A stretch of DNA of 14,687 bases from DASQFY01 sp036397815 (lineage in GTDB: Bacteria > Chloroflexota > Limnocylindria > QHBO01): positions 1-14,687 of the forward strand of contig DASWIE010000009.1 of assembly GCA_036397815.1 (NCBI GenBank), written 5' to 3'. The notes under the pieces were generated by a model. That model was given only the letters and a program-made list of their open reading frames with translations, was not told the origin of the DNA and did no database searches. The translations under genes and the position numbers were made by a program. Of the stretch, positions 12,367-14,687 are shown piece by piece; positions within the stretch are counted from its first letter, which is position 1, and every line of letters begins with the position of its first letter.

Positions 12367-13692
12367 TCAGCGCTCCACGTGGTAGAGCGACATGCGGCGG
12401 CCCCAGTCGGTGCGGACCACGTAGCGCAGCATCGTGCGGGTGACGGTGACCGCGCTGAACATGGAGACCGCGACGCCGATGATCAGCACAAGCGCGAAGC
12501 CGCGCACCACGGTCGTGCCCTGCCAATAGAGCCACGACGCGACCAGGATCGAGCTGACGTTCGAGTCGAGGATGCTCGACCAGGCGCGGTTGAATCCGGC
12601 CTCGATCGCCGGGACGAGCGTCTTTCCCGCCCGAATCTCCTCCTTCATGCGCTCGAAGATGAGGATGTTGGCGTCGACCGCCATGCCGATCGACAGGATG
12701 AAGGCCGCCACCCCGGCCAGCGTCAGCGTGACCCCGATGAGGCGGAAGATCGCGTACGTGACCAGGGTGTAGAAGATCAGCGCCATCGCGGCCAGCACTC
12801 CCGGCAGGCGATAGATCGAGACCATGAAGATCAGGACCAACGCCAGACCGATGGCACCCGCCACCAGGGCCTGGGCCAGGAAGTTCGCACCCAGGGTCGG
12901 CGCCACCTCGTCCACGCCCTGCTGCGAGAGCGCGAGGGGCAGGGCGCCGAAGCGCAACGTGTTGTAGAGCGCGGTGCGCTCCACCTCGGCCTCGGCGCCG
13001 GTGCCGACGGTGATGACGGTGGTCCCGCCGCAGATCGGGCCGCGGATGGTCGGGACGGTGTACACGATCCCGTCCAGCGCGATTGGGCCCGGCCGCCCGA
13101 CGTTGTTGGTGGTGAAGGTGCACCACGTCTCGTCGGCCGGGCTCCTCAGATCGAAGACGACCCCCAGCTCGCCGGTCTGCGAGTCCGGCGCCACGCTCTG
13201 CGGGTCGATCGAGCCGCCGTCGAACAGGACGCCGACCGCGCCACTCGCGATCAGGTCGGCGATGTTCTGCTGCTCGGTGAGGGTCTGACCGCGCGGGTCG
13301 ATGAACTGCAGCTGGCCGGTGGAGCCAACCAGCCTCAGGACCTGCTCGCGATCGGAGAGGCCGGGCACCTCGACCACGATCTGGCGCTGCGAGCCGCGAA
13401 TCTCGGTCCGCACCTGCGGCTCGGACACGCCGATCCCGCCGACGCGACGCTCGATGATGTTGCGCGCCGTCTCGAGCTCCTCATCGGTCACCGTCTGGCC
13501 GGCCTGCGGCTCGACCGCCAACGTGACCCGGATGCCGCCCTGCAGGTCGAGTCCCAGGACGGTCTTCAGCTCCCGGCCGAGCACGTTCGACGGCAGCCAG
13601 CCGATGCCCAGCGTCTTGCGCGGCAGGTCGATGAAGATCGCGAGCAGCAGGGTGACCAGGATCACCCACGGGGCGATGCGGCGCCAGTTCAT
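12367..13692 (-). CDS. secD: Protein translocase subunit SecD
   Basis: A 441-residue partner of SecF. The N-terminal span (about 8-23) is followed by GLDLQGG (47-53), the P1 domain with ERRVGGIGVSEP (81-92) and VPGLSD, and a porter-like region up to about 265. Five C-terminal spans follow, with the conserved GMAVDANILIFERMKEE (336-352) carrying the proton-relay Asp340. The two cysteines seen (191, 221) both lie in the extracytoplasmic domain. It begins the secDF-recJ-pyrF-tat run, about 100 bases downstream of a strong promoter-like site. GAGAGGA lies 14 bases before the ATG, a rather long spacing for a ribosome binding site. Confidence 0.97.
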   Translation of the reverse strand: MNWRRIAPWVILVTLLLAIFIDLPRKTLGIGWLPSNVLGRELKTVLGLDLQGGIRVTLAVEPQAGQTVTDEELETARNIIERRVGGIGVSEPQVRTEIRGSQRQIVVEVPGLSDREQVLRLVGSTGQLQFIDPRGQTLTEQQNIADLIASGAVGVLFDGGSIDPQSVAPDSQTGELGVVFDLRSPADETWCTFTTNNVGRPGPIALDGIVYTVPTIRGPICGGTTVITVGTGAEAEVERTALYNTLRFGALPLALSQQGVDEVAPTLGANFLAQALVAGAIGLALVLIFMVSIYRLPGVLAAMALIFYTLVTYAIFRLIGVTLTLAGVAAFILSIGMAVDANILIFERMKEEIRAGKTLVPAIEAGFNRAWSSILDSNVSSILVASWLYWQGTTVVRGFALVLIIGVAVSMFSAVTVTRTMLRYVVRTDWGRRMSLYHVER

Positions 13693-13774
13693 GCTTCGGC
13701 GAACGGTCCTCTCGATGGGGCGAAGGGTGTGTCGCGGTGGGCGCTCGGGCGCGGAATGCCGCGGACACGAAACA

Positions 13775-13791
13775 CGCCGCTCGTGGCGGCG
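13775..13791 (-). other. 5'-end hairpin of the secD transcript
   Basis: CGCCGC-CACGA-GCGGCG is a perfect 6-bp stem with a five-base loop. It begins within a few bases of the transcription start predicted from the promoter at 13801-13829, so it would sit at the extreme 5' end of the mRNA, a position known to protect transcripts from 5'-dependent decay. Confidence 0.35.
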
Positions 13792-13800
13792 GGCGGCGCG

Positions 13801-13829
13801 ATTATAGGTTCGATGGGCACGAGTCGCAA
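13801..13829 (-). promoter_or_regulatory. Sigma70-type promoter upstream of secD
   Basis: On the minus strand TTGCGA (13824-13829) and a perfect TATAAT (13801-13806) are separated by exactly 17 bases. The -35 matches 4/6 of the consensus. Predicted start is near 13794, giving a leader of about 100 bases before the secD ATG. It lies in the 156-base gap after uvrC and is the strongest promoter-like sequence I see in the window; it probably drives secD-secF and, by read-through, the genes downstream. Confidence 0.7.
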
Positions 13830-13848
13830 CGGACTCCGGAGCTGAGGC

Positions 13849-14687
13849 CTAGGCGAGCATCCCCTCTCGCGCGAGGTGCTTCTTCAGGCGGTCCGCGACC
13901 TCCTGGCCGACGCCAGGCGTGGCCGCCACCTCCTCGACCGATGCCTCCCGGATGCGGCGGACGCTGCCGAAGCGCTTGAGGAGTGCCTTCTTGCGCGCCG
14001 GGCCGATCCCCGGCACCTCGTCGAAGACGCTGGACAGTGCCCGCTTGCCGCGGACAGCGCGGTGGTAGGTGATCGCGAACCGATGCGCCTCGTCCCGGAT
14101 CCGCTGCACCAGGTAAAGCCCCTGGCTGTTGCGCGGCAGCACGATCGGATCGCCTCGGCCCGGCACGTACAGCTCCTCGAAGCGCTTGGCCAGCCCGGCC
14201 AGCGGCACCTCCGACAGCTCGAGGTCGCGCATGACACCGACCGCAGCCGAGAGCTGGCCCTTGCCGCCGTCCACGATCACGAGGTCGGGCAGCGCCCAGC
14301 CCTCCGCGCGCGGGGACGAGGCCGCCTCCGCCTCGTCGCCCGGGTCCTCGTCGCCGCCCTCCGGTGCCTCGTCGGCACCGACCGCGGCGAGGGAGAGCGC
14401 GCCGGTCTCGGCGCGCAGCCGCGAAGCGCGGCCGAACCTCCGACGCAGCACCTCGGCCATCATCCGGAAGTCATCGGGCGTCTCGCCGGAGCGGATCCGG
14501 AAGCGGCGATACTCGCGCGGCTCCGGGCGGCCGTTGACGAAGACGACCATGCTGCCGACCGCGCTCGTCCCCTGGATGTTGCTCATGTCGTAGCACTCGA
14601 TCCGCTCGGGCGGGCGGGAAAGGCCCAGGGCCCCGGCGAGCTGCTCCAGCGCCTCGTCGCGCTTGCCGGCATCCGCCAGCCACTCCG
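13849..14687 (-). CDS. uvrC: UvrABC system protein C, C-terminal part (5' end beyond window)
   Basis: About 279 codons of UvrC, the nuclease of nucleotide excision repair that cuts both sides of a lesion held by UvrB. The frame continues off the right edge without a start. Present are the RNase H-like 5'-incision domain, with the three catalytic residues visible (Asp in IECYDMSN, Asp in VIVDGGKGQ, His in EAHRFAI), and the terminal tandem helix-hairpin-helix DNA-binding region (DEVPGIGPARKKALL and TPGVGQEVADRL). Between RRRFGRA and LPDLVIVDGG lies a ~45-residue acidic insertion (14296-14430). The GIY-YIG nuclease and UvrB-binding domains are outside the window. It is followed by a gap with its own promoter, so it probably belongs to another transcript. 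Confidence 0.95.
   Translation of the reverse strand, partial: EWLADAGKRDEALEQLAGALGLSRPPERIECYDMSNIQGTSAVGSMVVFVNGRPEPREYRRFRIRSGETPDDFRMMAEVLRRRFGRASRLRAETGALSLAAVGADEAPEGGDEDPGDEAEAASSPRAEGWALPDLVIVDGGKGQLSAAVGVMRDLELSEVPLAGLAKRFEELYVPGRGDPIVLPRNSQGLYLVQRIRDEAHRFAITYHRAVRGKRALSSVFDEVPGIGPARKKALLKRFGSVRRIREASVEEVAATPGVGQEVADRLKKHLAREGMLA

Noticed and set aside
11153..13126. 657-codon minus-strand frame overlapping secF and secD in another frame
   Set aside because: The product is His/Arg/Asp-rich without membrane segments, while the overlapping SecD and SecF frames carry the conserved transmembrane motifs; its length follows from high GC.
12169..13845. 558-codon open frame on the plus strand opposite secD
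   Set aside because: The product is dominated by Asp, Arg, His and Gly, typical of an antisense shadow; SecD on the other strand has all family motifs.
13833..13854. Small palindromes CTCCGGAG and GCCTAGGC at the uvrC 3' end as an intrinsic terminator
   Set aside because: Both are short, have no loop and no following T-run; they do not support a terminator call.

Overview
The window is a GC-rich, tightly packed bacterial chromosome segment in which every recognisable gene lies on the minus strand. It reads from a 5'-truncated uvrC at the right edge to a tRNA cluster near the left edge. The gene set (rapZ-yvcK-whiA, type 2 PyrF, a TatA+TatC-only Tat system, separate SecD and SecF, several GTG/TTG starts and few clear Shine-Dalgarno sites) suggests a high-GC Chloroflexota lineage (Limnocylindria/Ellin6529-like). 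A deep Actinomycetota-like lineage is the alternative. This placement is inference; no marker here settles it.

Layout in transcription order (right to left): uvrC C-terminal part; a 156-bp gap with a strong sigma70-type promoter (TTGCGA, 17 bp, TATAAT); secD, secF (Sec accessory motor); a repeat-rich 129-bp gap; recJ; pyrF; tatA; tatC; a histone-deacetylase-family amidohydrolase; a possible internal promoter; rapZ, yvcK, whiA; tpiA, gpmI; secG; then a promoter (TTGGCC, 17 bp, TATCAT) and tRNA-Leu(CAG), tRNA-Leu(GAG), tRNA-Val(TAC). The last ~180 bases at the left edge are less GC-rich and hold only an uncertain coding fragment. No gene-free stretch exceeds 300 bases.

Most junctions are 4-base or 1-base overlaps or gaps of a few bases, so long polycistronic transcripts are likely. 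Functionally the window combines protein export (SecD/SecF/SecG and TatA/TatC), DNA repair (UvrC, RecJ), the last step of UMP synthesis (PyrF), the RapZ-YvcK-WhiA module linking cell-wall precursor and carbon metabolism, and two triose-stage glycolytic enzymes (TpiA, GpmI).

Most of this is ordinary housekeeping content and I do not see a previously undescribed defence or mobile system. The most unusual items are a long Ser/Pro/Thr-rich, mucin-like insertion in the extracytoplasmic loop of SecF, partly encoded by a 12-bp tandem repeat; a 24-bp-period repeat between secF and recJ; compact hairpins at several gene junctions; and an order that looks like the familiar uvrC-rapZ-yvcK-whiA-(gap-pgk)-tpiA-secG cluster with export/repair genes inserted and gap-pgk missing.
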